From the NCBI GenBank assembly GCA_025450135.1, contig JANWHZ010000025.1, positions 1 to 11,794 on the forward strand: a stretch of DNA of 11,794 nt, in the 5' to 3' direction. Numbering within the stretch: position 1 is the first letter of the stretch; each line of letters starts with the position of its first letter. The notes under the pieces were generated by a model. That model ran no database searches, was not told the origin of the DNA, and worked only from the letters and a program-made list of their open reading frames with translations. The position numbers were made by a program, and so were the translations under genes. Positions 6,498 to 11,794 of the stretch are shown here, one piece after another. Origin of the DNA: Candidatus Saccharimonadales bacterium. GTDB lineage: Bacteria > Patescibacteriota > Saccharimonadia > Saccharimonadales > UBA4665.

Positions 6498-7601
6498 CTA
6501 ACTCTGCATCGAAGTGGCAATGTTGACAATCTCGCTGTTGCTCAGGTTCCCGTTACTGGTCAGTTTATACCAGATACCACCATTGACCCAGGTTGCATTG
6601 TTGCTACCATAGGTGTAAATTGTTGTGCCTGCCGAGCTAATCGTGTCATAAGTCTCGTTATTCGGATACACGTAGTTGCTCAACAGTGACGTGCTGTCCC
6701 AGCTTGAGGCGCTCTGGGCAATCGTGTATTCCTGACCGCCGGGGCTCTTATAGCTAACAGTCAAGTTACCGGGTCCTGAGGTAAAGCTGCCGAGCGTGAA
6801 GCCGCTTGGCTGCCAGGCTGGCAGTGTGGCGTTGATGCCGGCGCGTGACGCAGCCAGCCTAAGCTGGAGAACAGTTGAGTTCTGGTAGGCCACGAACCCA
6901 ATGATCAATAAGATGGCAAGGCTCGAGGCGACGATACTTGTAACTTGTCGCAACCGGTGGAGCTTCTTGCCTTTTTGCTTGACAGGGCGGTATGGTTCCT
7001 TGTGGCTATTGGCGGTTCGTAGAGCCTGTTCGAAGACGTCATATGCAGGCTGATGCACTGGGGCGGCTGGGCGAGGTGCTGCTGCTGGTGCCGCCGATCT
7101 CTGATAGGTGTTTACTGCCCGTGCAGCTACTGCTGGTTGGGTAGCACGAAGCTGAGCATCGGAGGCAGCAAAGCGTCGCACGAGCTGGCTGCGTGGGACG
7201 GTATGTGCATGCTTGAGACGTCTGGGGTCTACCAGGTCTGCGGATCGCTTTGGAGCGATGTCAAATATGGGCGTTTTCACTAAGGTACCTGTATTCGAAA
7301 ACGTTTTCAGGTGGCGCTTCAACGAATCGCTTGGGTGGTGCACAGCGCTTCGCATCAGGGTCTTTGAATGTTGCAGCTGATGTGGCGCACGGTGATGAGC
7401 CTCCGCTCGCTGGGCTCTTGAATGCTGCGAGGCGGCTTCAAGGTTGGGCTGTAACGGCATGATCGGCTTAGCTTCAACTACTGTATGGGCGCCAGCCGGC
7501 AAGAAACCGTCAACTGACTTTGCCAGATCGGCCAACAACTCACCGGTCATGGCGTTATACCGCCTGCCGTTCAGCTCCAGGATGTGTGTGTTTTGGGCCA
7601 T
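6498..7601 (-). CDS. Single-pass membrane protein with long basic cytoplasmic region and DUF4367-like exterior domain
   Basis: A 367-aa protein from the ATG at 7601 (an in-frame TTG at 7628 would add nine residues but has no support). The first residues, MAQNTHILELNGRRYNAMTGELL, look like a small ordered motif. About 190 residues follow that are rich in Ala, Pro, His, Arg and Gln and probably disordered. A very basic patch (KQKGKKLHRLR, about 209-218) then precedes a transmembrane helix (about 221-241), so the N-terminus should be cytoplasmic. The exterior part (about 255-366) ends in a Ser/Asn/Gly/Tyr-rich region with ATWVNGGIWYKLTSNGNLS and EIVNIATSM, resembling the C-terminus of DUF4367 domains. 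The basic disordered tail might bind nucleic acid or an acidic partner; that is a guess. Function unknown. It is divergent from the PEGA gene. There is no Shine-Dalgarno site; TACATA lies 8 nt upstream. Confidence 0.8.
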   Translation of the reverse strand: MAQNTHILELNGRRYNAMTGELLADLAKSVDGFLPAGAHTVVEAKPIMPLQPNLEAASQHSRAQRAEAHHRAPHQLQHSKTLMRSAVHHPSDSLKRHLKTFSNTGTLVKTPIFDIAPKRSADLVDPRRLKHAHTVPRSQLVRRFAASDAQLRATQPAVAARAVNTYQRSAAPAAAPRPAAPVHQPAYDVFEQALRTANSHKEPYRPVKQKGKKLHRLRQVTSIVASSLAILLIIGFVAYQNSTVLQLRLAASRAGINATLPAWQPSGFTLGSFTSGPGNLTVSYKSPGGQEYTIAQSASSWDSTSLLSNYVYPNNETYDTISSAGTTIYTYGSNNATWVNGGIWYKLTSNGNLSNSEIVNIATSMQS

Positions 7602-7751
7602 GTTTCTTTTATGTACCCTGCCTGACAATTAAGCGTAAACATCTTTATCTTAAACCTACTTGCACTGAGAACGCAAGTGGCAGCATAATAAGACTGAGCA
7701 TGATAAAAATAGCGTCTGCTCTCAGCTTGACGCACTAACATACACATACAT
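7602..7751. promoter_or_regulatory. Divergent promoter region between the DUF4367-like and PEGA genes
   Basis: This 150-nt A+T-rich gap must hold promoters for both flanking genes. On the minus strand a weak -10-like TACATA (7610-7615) ends 8 nt before the ATG at 7601. On the plus strand TACATA (7747-7752) ends 8 nt before the ATG at 7761, and a -35-like TTGACG lies at 7727-7732, but the 14-nt spacing is short. A hairpin or dyad ACTTGC/GCAAGT (7658-7663 with 7673-7678) sits mid-gap and could be an operator. Neither promoter is strong by eye. Confidence 0.3.
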
Positions 7752-9245
7752 ATGGAAGCAATGGATTTCATGGACCCTAGCCAGCGGCTGCGTCACAACA
7801 TATTGTTGGCTGCCGGCTATGTGCTTATTGCCATCGCACTCCTGCTCCTTACTATTATTCTATTGTTTGTTTCATATGGATTTGGGCTACAAAACGGTAA
7901 GGTAATCCAAAGTGGTCTGCTCTTTCTCTCCAGTAACCCGAACCCAGCCCAGATATACATGAACGGCGCGCGATATAGCAGTGATACCAATAGCAAGCTG
8001 GTATTGCCGGAAGGTACGTACAACTTTGACTTAAAACGCGCCGGTTACCGTGACTGGCAGCGGCCAATTACTGTGAACGGTGGTGCGGTTGAGTCATACG
8101 TTTATCCTTTCTTATTCCCTGTCAACCTAACGGCAAATACAACGCGTACATACTCAGCTACTCCTGCGCTTACCACTGAAAGCGCCGACCGACACTGGCT
8201 GCTTGTGGAACGCCCAGACGTCTTTGGCTCCTTTGACCTATTTGACTTAACGAATCCGAAACAGGCACCTACCGTTGTTACTATCCCAAGCAGCGTGATA
8301 GCTGCTACCGTAGGCTCCCAGAGCCTGCAACTGGTCGCCTGGGCTGATGACAACGACCATGTCCTGCTCAAGCACGTATATGGATCAAATGCCGAATATG
8401 TGCTTTTGCAGCGTTCCAGCCCGACCGATTCTATTAATGTAACGAAGATGCTTGATTTGCCGCTTATCAACACTGATGTTAGGTTTCGGAATAATAAGTA
8501 TGACCAGTATCTGGTTTGGAATACTGCTACGCACGAACTATCACAAGCGAGTCTGGGATCGCCAGCGCCTCAACTTTACCTGAAAGACGTATCAGCATTT
8601 GAGTCGTACGGTGATAGTACCGTTTTATATGTAACTCCAAGCCCAACCGACCCGTCGAAAGTGAACTTCGATCTCTATGATGGCTCGAAAAGCTATATGA
8701 TCAGACAGTCGGCAGTTAGTTCAACATATTTGCTCGATGTCGCCAGTTATAACGATGACTTGTATGTTGCCATCAGTTCGAGTGACGAAGATGCGGCGTT
8801 TGTCTATAAAAACCCAATCGACCAAATCAATAGCACCCAGCTTGGAGCGGCGGTACCAGTGCAGGTGTTTCGTATAAAGAACCCTACTTATGTATCATTC
8901 TCGACGACAGCGCAGTATGTCTTATTTGAAAATGGTACGCAACTGGCAACATACGATGCCGAGAATCAGCAAGGTTTTAGTTTTACAATGTCTTCGACAC
9001 TTGACACGCCCCGGACGCATGTCAGCTGGATGGACGGTGCCCATCTTGATCTCGTATCTAAGGGACAAATTATTGCAATGGACTATGACGGCCAGAATCA
9101 ACAGGTGCTTGTTTCAGCTGATCCGCACTATGACCTAGCCTTTGACCAACAGTACAAGGTTATGTACGCGTTTGTGCCGTCGGCTGCGGATAAGTCGCAA
9201 GAACTTCTTACGAGTACCTCATTACGTACGCCCGCCGATCAATAA
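7752..9245 (+). CDS. PEGA-domain membrane-anchored surface protein
   Basis: A 497-aa protein with a short cytoplasmic start, one transmembrane helix (about residues 17-42) and a large exterior part. A PEGA domain (about 55-117) shows SSNPNPAQIYMNGARYSS, LPEGTYNFDLKRAGYRDW and PITVNGG. PEGA domains are small beta folds found on surface and S-layer-linked proteins. The remaining roughly 380 residues are beta-rich with recurring aromatic and Asp-rich strands (LVAWADDNDHVLLKHV, DQYLVWNTATHEL, YVLFENGTQLATYDAENQQ), which suggests a beta-propeller-like fold. Function is unknown, probably at the cell surface; no LPXTG-like sorting signal is seen at the C-terminus. Starts at 7752 (M1), 7761 (M4) or 7770 (M7) are all possible; none has a good Shine-Dalgarno site, and the TACATA ending 8 nt before 7761 slightly favours M4. 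It converges on the sortase gene. Confidence 0.88.
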   Translation: MEAMDFMDPSQRLRHNILLAAGYVLIAIALLLLTIILLFVSYGFGLQNGKVIQSGLLFLSSNPNPAQIYMNGARYSSDTNSKLVLPEGTYNFDLKRAGYRDWQRPITVNGGAVESYVYPFLFPVNLTANTTRTYSATPALTTESADRHWLLVERPDVFGSFDLFDLTNPKQAPTVVTIPSSVIAATVGSQSLQLVAWADDNDHVLLKHVYGSNAEYVLLQRSSPTDSINVTKMLDLPLINTDVRFRNNKYDQYLVWNTATHELSQASLGSPAPQLYLKDVSAFESYGDSTVLYVTPSPTDPSKVNFDLYDGSKSYMIRQSAVSSTYLLDVASYNDDLYVAISSSDEDAAFVYKNPIDQINSTQLGAAVPVQVFRIKNPTYVSFSTTAQYVLFENGTQLATYDAENQQGFSFTMSSTLDTPRTHVSWMDGAHLDLVSKGQIIAMDYDGQNQQVLVSADPHYDLAFDQQYKVMYAFVPSAADKSQELLTSTSLRTPADQ

Positions 9246-9302
9246 GTTAACTACCAGATTGCGTAGCGAGCAGGCCCCACGCAGTAATCAGTACGCCCGC
9301 CG
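9226..9302. repeat. 12-bp direct repeat at the 3' end of the PEGA gene
   Basis: GTACGCCCGCCG occurs at 9226-9237, inside the last codons of the PEGA gene, and again at 9291-9302 in the gap before the sortase stop, 65 nt apart. It may reflect a small local duplication or chance. The rest of the 9246-9364 gap has no gene and no clear terminator with a T-run. Confidence 0.35.
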
Positions 9303-9364
9303 CTGTTATTGGCAGATCAGTTACGACCCATTCTGGTACTTAACACGCGCGATACTATCAAATA

Positions 9365-10684
9365 TTAAAAGATGGACTGCCAGATCCTGTCCCAGAGGGT
9401 CGGACCGTTGTCCGGTAGTGCAGTCGGCGCGCTGGGGGCAGTAGAGATGGTATTGCTGCCAGCTGCATTATTGGAAGGGTCCGGGCTCACCTGGTCGCCG
9501 ACCACCACTAATCGATGCAAGGTGGTACCTGGCGGATCGCAGGTAATGAGCGTAGCGGTTGCCGTGTGGCCAGCGATGTTATCAAGCACGTTGACGTCGT
9601 TCGGATCAACCACAAGACGCTCAAACACCTTGTATACGTAGATTTTGCCGTTGTACGTGATGTAGAATGTGTCACCAGGCTGTACTTCATGCAGGAGTAC
9701 GAATGCGAACTTGTATTTGCCGGGGTTAAAGATGTTGTTACTGGAATGGCCGAAGAACGCCGCATTGCCAGTTTGTCCGGGCTTGACCGTTGATGGGTAG
9801 TGAACAATGCCGTTTTCCAATGCATTTTGGATCGTGTTTTCGTCGTCTGATGTTTGCGAGAAATCGACTGGAATCTCCAAATTGATCTTGGGGATAATGA
9901 TCTCGGGAGTGCTGCTCGGGCTGACTGCATTTGGGTCGATAATGATCGGCGTTGCACTTGCCCGCCCCGGCTGGATGAAGGGAGCTATGACAATCTCGTT
10001 AAAGAAGCTAAATAGCGTAATAATAACGGTCACGAGCCCGATTGCGAGACCAAATCCAAGCGATTGGAGGTGGTGGCGAGCCTTTAGCCTTCCGCCGGCA
10101 CTAACTTTGCTACGAATGACACCGCGAAGCTCAGAGGCCGAGCGGATATCTCGCGGCATGTGTGGTCGCTTGCGCGCACGTTTTTCTGGCAGTGGTGCGG
10201 TTTGCGGTAATGGTGACGAACGAGATTTAGCATATGCCATTGACATCGCCGCTGGCTGGATATGCTCAGTTTTTGGTTGGTGGAGTAATGTCTGACGTGG
10301 TTCGGGAGCGCTGGTTGTATTCATGCCGTTTGCGGCGTAGAACTCCTGCCATACCTGGTGTTTTTCGGTATCGGGTAGACGCGTGTAATAGGTATGCCAT
10401 GCTGTCTGAATTTCGGCTAGGCTTTTGCCGCTAACTGATAGCTCATACATGAACTGCTGATGTTTGCTTCGCGGCTTGGGTGCTGCCAAAGCCTTTCGCT
10501 CCTCTGCTAATGGGTCGGGCTCCTCAGCGTAAATCCGCTCAAGCTTTTTACGTATCAGTTCGATGGCTTCATGTGCCCCTTCTACGGCTGGTACGGGATC
10601 GATATGTTTATCTTGACGCGGTAGGACATAGCCGTTGTCTTGCGGCTGTTCGTTGTCCGGAAATAGTGGGTTTGAATCTGGCAC
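9365..10684 (-). CDS. Sortase with a long cytoplasmic N-terminal region
   Basis: Transpeptidase that attaches surface proteins to the cell envelope. The sortase domain (about residues 260-398 from the GTG start) contains the full catalytic triad: His in AFFGHSSNN (about 313), Cys in TLITCDPPG (about 382) and Arg in LHRLVVVG (about 391). TLITCDPPG resembles class D/E sortases; the class is not certain. A transmembrane helix (about 210-232) precedes it, with about 210 residues on the cytoplasmic side. That part includes a charged helical stretch (AIELIRKKLERIYAEE, then KHQQFMYELSVSGKSLAEI and WHTYYTRLPDTEKHQVWQEF) and a basic Pro-rich linker. Most sortases have a very short cytoplasmic tail. 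The GTG at 10684 is chosen because the upstream in-frame TTG (10729) lies before a perfect TATAAT. A C-terminal tail of about 45 residues follows the core. No sorting-signal substrate is visible in the window. Confidence 0.9.
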   Translation of the reverse strand: MPDSNPLFPDNEQPQDNGYVLPRQDKHIDPVPAVEGAHEAIELIRKKLERIYAEEPDPLAEERKALAAPKPRSKHQQFMYELSVSGKSLAEIQTAWHTYYTRLPDTEKHQVWQEFYAANGMNTTSAPEPRQTLLHQPKTEHIQPAAMSMAYAKSRSSPLPQTAPLPEKRARKRPHMPRDIRSASELRGVIRSKVSAGGRLKARHHLQSLGFGLAIGLVTVIITLFSFFNEIVIAPFIQPGRASATPIIIDPNAVSPSSTPEIIIPKINLEIPVDFSQTSDDENTIQNALENGIVHYPSTVKPGQTGNAAFFGHSSNNIFNPGKYKFAFVLLHEVQPGDTFYITYNGKIYVYKVFERLVVDPNDVNVLDNIAGHTATATLITCDPPGTTLHRLVVVGDQVSPDPSNNAAGSNTISTAPSAPTALPDNGPTLWDRIWQSIF

Positions 10685-10711
10685 GTTGAATAAACTTATG
10701 CTGGTGTTACG

Positions 10712-10737
10712 GAGGTGATTATAGTACAATCTACCTC
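10712..10737 (-). promoter_or_regulatory. Sortase promoter -10 inside an inverted repeat
   Basis: A perfect TATAAT (10718-10723, minus strand) lies about 33 nt upstream of the sortase GTG. It sits within an inverted repeat: GAGGTGATT (10712-10720, plus strand) faces AATCTACCTC (10728-10737), a nine-base match with one extra base in the second arm. Placed over the -10, such a dyad could be an operator. No strong -35 is seen. Confidence 0.4.
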
Positions 10738-10809
10738 TGATAACTACCAGTTATTAGTGCTTTGTAGCTGGGGCCATGCCTCAGCGTAGAACTTTGAAAT
10801 GTCGTTTGT

Positions 10810-10896
10810 GCCGCGATGGCGGAACAGGTAGACGCGCTGGACTCAAAATCCTGTGAGCGTAAGCTCGTGCCGGTTCGATTCCGGCTCGCGGCACCA
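10810..10896 (+). tRNA. tRNA-Leu (anticodon CAA), CCA encoded
   Basis: An 87-nt class II tRNA. The acceptor stem GCCGCGA (10810-10816) pairs with TCGCGGC, followed by discriminator A and an encoded CCA. The D arm contains GGCGGAACAGGTAGACGC as in bacterial tRNA-Leu. The anticodon loop is CTCAAAA, anticodon CAA, reading UUG. A long variable arm (GAGC-GTAA-GCTC) and the T arm GCCGG-TTCGATT-CCGGC complete it. The anticodon stem has one T-T mismatch. No strong promoter is seen upstream; TAGAAC or TGAAAT could serve as a weak -10. Confidence 0.97.
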
Positions 10897-10955
10897 ACAA
10901 CGTTTTAAAAATATGGTAGCTGAACTTGGCAGGGATATAGTCCCGTTGCCTGATA

Positions 10956-10991
10956 TAACAAAACACCGAGCGAGTACCCAGTGTTTTGTTA
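10956..10991 (+). terminator. Terminator-like hairpin after tRNA-Leu
   Basis: TAACAAAACAC (10956-10966) and GTGTTTTGTTA (10981-10991) form a perfect 11-bp stem with a 14-nt loop, 60 nt after the tRNA. The T-rich 3' arm follows A-rich sequence, so it could end transcription in either direction. The stem is A+T-rich and the U-tract is inside it, so this is not a textbook intrinsic terminator. Confidence 0.5.
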
Positions 10992-11020
10992 GTGTTCTAT
11001 TAACTGTTTGGAGTTGGGGC

Positions 11021-11077
11021 AAAAGAGGGCTATGTAACGGCGGTAGCCGCTGAGCCTTGTCGGCATCATCCTCTTTT
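11021..11077. terminator. Possible bidirectional terminator
   Basis: AAAAGAGG (11021-11028) pairs with CCTCTTTT (11070-11077), enclosing a second hairpin (GCT/AGC then CGGC-GGTA-GCCG, 11029-11055). Both strands end the stem with TTTT. On the minus strand it begins exactly at the stop of the small ORF at 11076-11366, as expected for that gene's terminator; on the plus strand it could back up termination after the tRNA. Confidence 0.45.
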
Positions 11078-11366
11078 AAGGGCCGTCTGCGTCAGGCAGG
11101 GAGCTGCAGCGGTGGCCGCGGCTGCCGATTGCATGAGCATTAGCTCTTGTCCTGAGTCCCCGTAGGGAGAGTGCCGGGCCTGAACCAGGCACTCTGCTTC
11201 CGTGGTCGTGTATACCAGTTTGCCAGCCGTTGCTGTTCAGTGTGCCGTCGTGGATGATGTGCATCGTCAGTAGGATGGCTCCGGGACAGAACACGATGAC
11301 GAACAGAGCGATGGGTCCCCGCATAATCGTGCAGAGAAGGCTAGTACTGCTGAGATGTTGACGCAT
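11076..11366 (-). CDS. Possible small membrane protein, unknown function
   Basis: A 96-aa reading frame. It starts with a basic, polar stretch, then a hydrophobic segment GPIALFVIVFCPGAILLTM (about residues 17-35) that could span the membrane, followed by a Gly/Arg/His-rich tail. In favour: AAGGA lies 9 nt before the ATG at 11366, and a terminator-like hairpin starts at the stop codon. Against: the last 45 or so residues have low-complexity, non-protein-like composition, and the DNA under them contains three neighbouring hairpins (11132-11149, 11157-11168, 11168-11195), so it may instead be a structured RNA or noncoding. No homologue recognised. Confidence 0.35.
   Translation of the reverse strand: MRQHLSSTSLLCTIMRGPIALFVIVFCPGAILLTMHIIHDGTLNSNGWQTGIHDHGSRVPGSGPALSLRGLRTRANAHAIGSRGHRCSSLPDADGP
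11132..11195. repeat. Three consecutive stem-loops
   Basis: GAGC-ATTA-GCTC (11135-11146, extendable by two pairs past a mismatch), TCCC-CGTA-GGGA (11157-11168) and AGAGTGCC/GGCACTCT (11168-11175 with 11188-11195, 8 perfect pairs) lie next to one another. They may be part of an RNA structure or terminator array. There is no T-run after the last one. They overlap the 3' half of the doubtful small ORF. Confidence 0.4.
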
Positions 11367-11540
11367 GGTTTAACGTCCTTCTGCTGGCTAGCGAATACTA
11401 CTCGCGTCTCATTTGACACAAGCGCCAGCCAACGGCAGATCTCCCAAAACGTCCATAAAAAATGCCGCATACTGAAACGTACCGGAATTTCATTTCTACT
11501 ATAAATAGGTTGATTAAGCAACAATTAAGATAAGCTTCTA

Positions 11541-11554
11541 CGCTGATCCCAGCG
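11541..11554 (+). repeat. Short perfect hairpin upstream of the right-edge gene
   Basis: CGCTG-ATCC-CAGCG forms a 5-bp stem with a 4-nt loop, 20 nt before the proposed -10 of the membrane-protein gene. A TATAAA-like element at 11500-11505 could produce a transcript that includes it as a leader. Otherwise 11367-11573 shows no convincing gene. Confidence 0.3.
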
Positions 11555-11573
11555 CTTAAACTGACAGCTCCTG

Positions 11574-11579
11574 TACAAT
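11574..11579 (+). promoter_or_regulatory. -10 element of the right-edge membrane-protein gene (leaderless)
   Basis: TACAAT (5 of 6 consensus bases) ends 7 nt (GAAACAC) before the ATG at 11587. It overlaps the earlier in-frame ATG at 11578, so if it is used, translation starts at 11587. The spacing matches three other genes in the window. Confidence 0.4.
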
Positions 11580-11586
11580 GAAACAC

Positions 11587-11794
11587 ATGCAAAAGCTGCT
11601 GAACTTTGTTCCGCTCCTGGTGGTTGTGGCGGTGTTCGCGCCCAACTTGCTCATTGGCCGCTATGCTGGTAATCAGCCAATAACGGCTTCGGATTTAGTG
11701 TTCATGCTGCCGGTGCTAGCGTACTTCTGGCCCCTGTTAGTCGTTAATAAGTTTGCGGAGGATTCGTATACCTATTTGTCGAAAGATGATAGAC
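11587..11794 (+). CDS. Membrane protein of unknown function (partial, runs off the right edge)
   Basis: At least 69 residues are visible with no stop before the edge. A short basic start (MQKLLN) leads into a hydrophobic helix (FVPLLVVVAVFAPNLLIG), a polar loop (RYAGNQPITASD) and a second helix (LVFMLPVLAYFWPLLVV), followed by a polar, acidic stretch (NKFAEDSYTYLSKDD). This is a plausible two-helix start of a larger membrane protein; no family is recognised. The in-frame ATG at 11578 would add MKH. The 11587 start is preferred because TACAAT ends 7 nt before it, while neither ATG has a Shine-Dalgarno site. Codon use is like the neighbouring genes. Confidence 0.65.
   Translation, partial: MQKLLNFVPLLVVVAVFAPNLLIGRYAGNQPITASDLVFMLPVLAYFWPLLVVNKFAEDSYTYLSKDDR

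Noticed and set aside
10685..10729. TTG at 10729 as the sortase start.
   Set aside because: A perfect TATAAT lies downstream of it, so the main transcript would not contain it; the GTG at 10684 is the first usable start.
10956..10991. Possible attachment site or integrated element boundary beside tRNA-Leu.
   Set aside because: The 3' end of the tRNA is not repeated elsewhere in the window and there is no integrase; the inverted repeat is better explained as a terminator.
11267..11592. Two short minus-strand open frames (85 and 64 codons).
   Set aside because: Cys- and Arg-rich translations without family resemblance, no good ribosome binding sites, overlapping each other and the start of the right-edge gene.

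Overview
The window is about 11.8 kb of bacterial chromosome with mixed, medium G+C composition. Gene content suggests a Candidate Phyla Radiation (Patescibacteria) genome, most likely a Saccharibacteria (TM7) relative. This rests on a YerB-like DUF3048 protein beside a PAS histidine kinase, a GluRS with KLGKR in place of KLSKR, a sortase and PEGA/DUF4367-type proteins behind long cytoplasmic N-termini, and many genes without a Shine-Dalgarno site. The assignment is inference from gene content; no rRNA or taxonomic marker was compared. Nothing looks like a prophage, insertion sequence, transposase or CRISPR array.

Layout. Positions 1-1092 (minus) hold a three-gene mutasome operon: an 80-aa protein of unknown function, a UmuD-like protein with Glu where the catalytic Ser should be, and the N-terminal part of a Y-family polymerase (UmuC) that runs off the left edge. 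Its two upstream genes are translationally coupled and a 14-bp palindrome lies just upstream. Positions 1093-1667 have no convincing gene but contain several good stem-loops. Positions 1668-4982 (minus) carry a DUF3048 membrane protein, a PAS-containing histidine kinase and a stand-alone receiver protein: an envelope-linked two-component module. Positions 5025-6455 (minus) encode glutamyl-tRNA synthetase. Positions 6498-7601 (minus) and 7752-9245 (plus) are divergent single-pass membrane proteins with extracytoplasmic C-terminal domains (DUF4367-like and PEGA). A class D/E-like sortase (9365-10684, minus) converges on the PEGA gene. tRNA-Leu(CAA) lies at 10810-10896, followed by a terminator-like hairpin. 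The region 10897-11586 is mostly intergenic, with hairpins and a possible small membrane protein. A partial membrane-protein gene runs off the right edge.

The genes fall into three themes: damage-tolerant DNA synthesis, translation (gltX, tRNA-Leu), and envelope sensing and remodelling. A recurrent regulatory pattern is a -10 element ending 6-7 nt before the ATG, which predicts leaderless mRNAs for gltX, the DUF3048 gene, the receiver gene and the right-edge gene. The mutasome genes instead have strong Shine-Dalgarno sites. The points most worth a second look are the UmuD-like protein without its catalytic serine, the structured intergenic region 1147-1474, and the leaderless promoter pattern.
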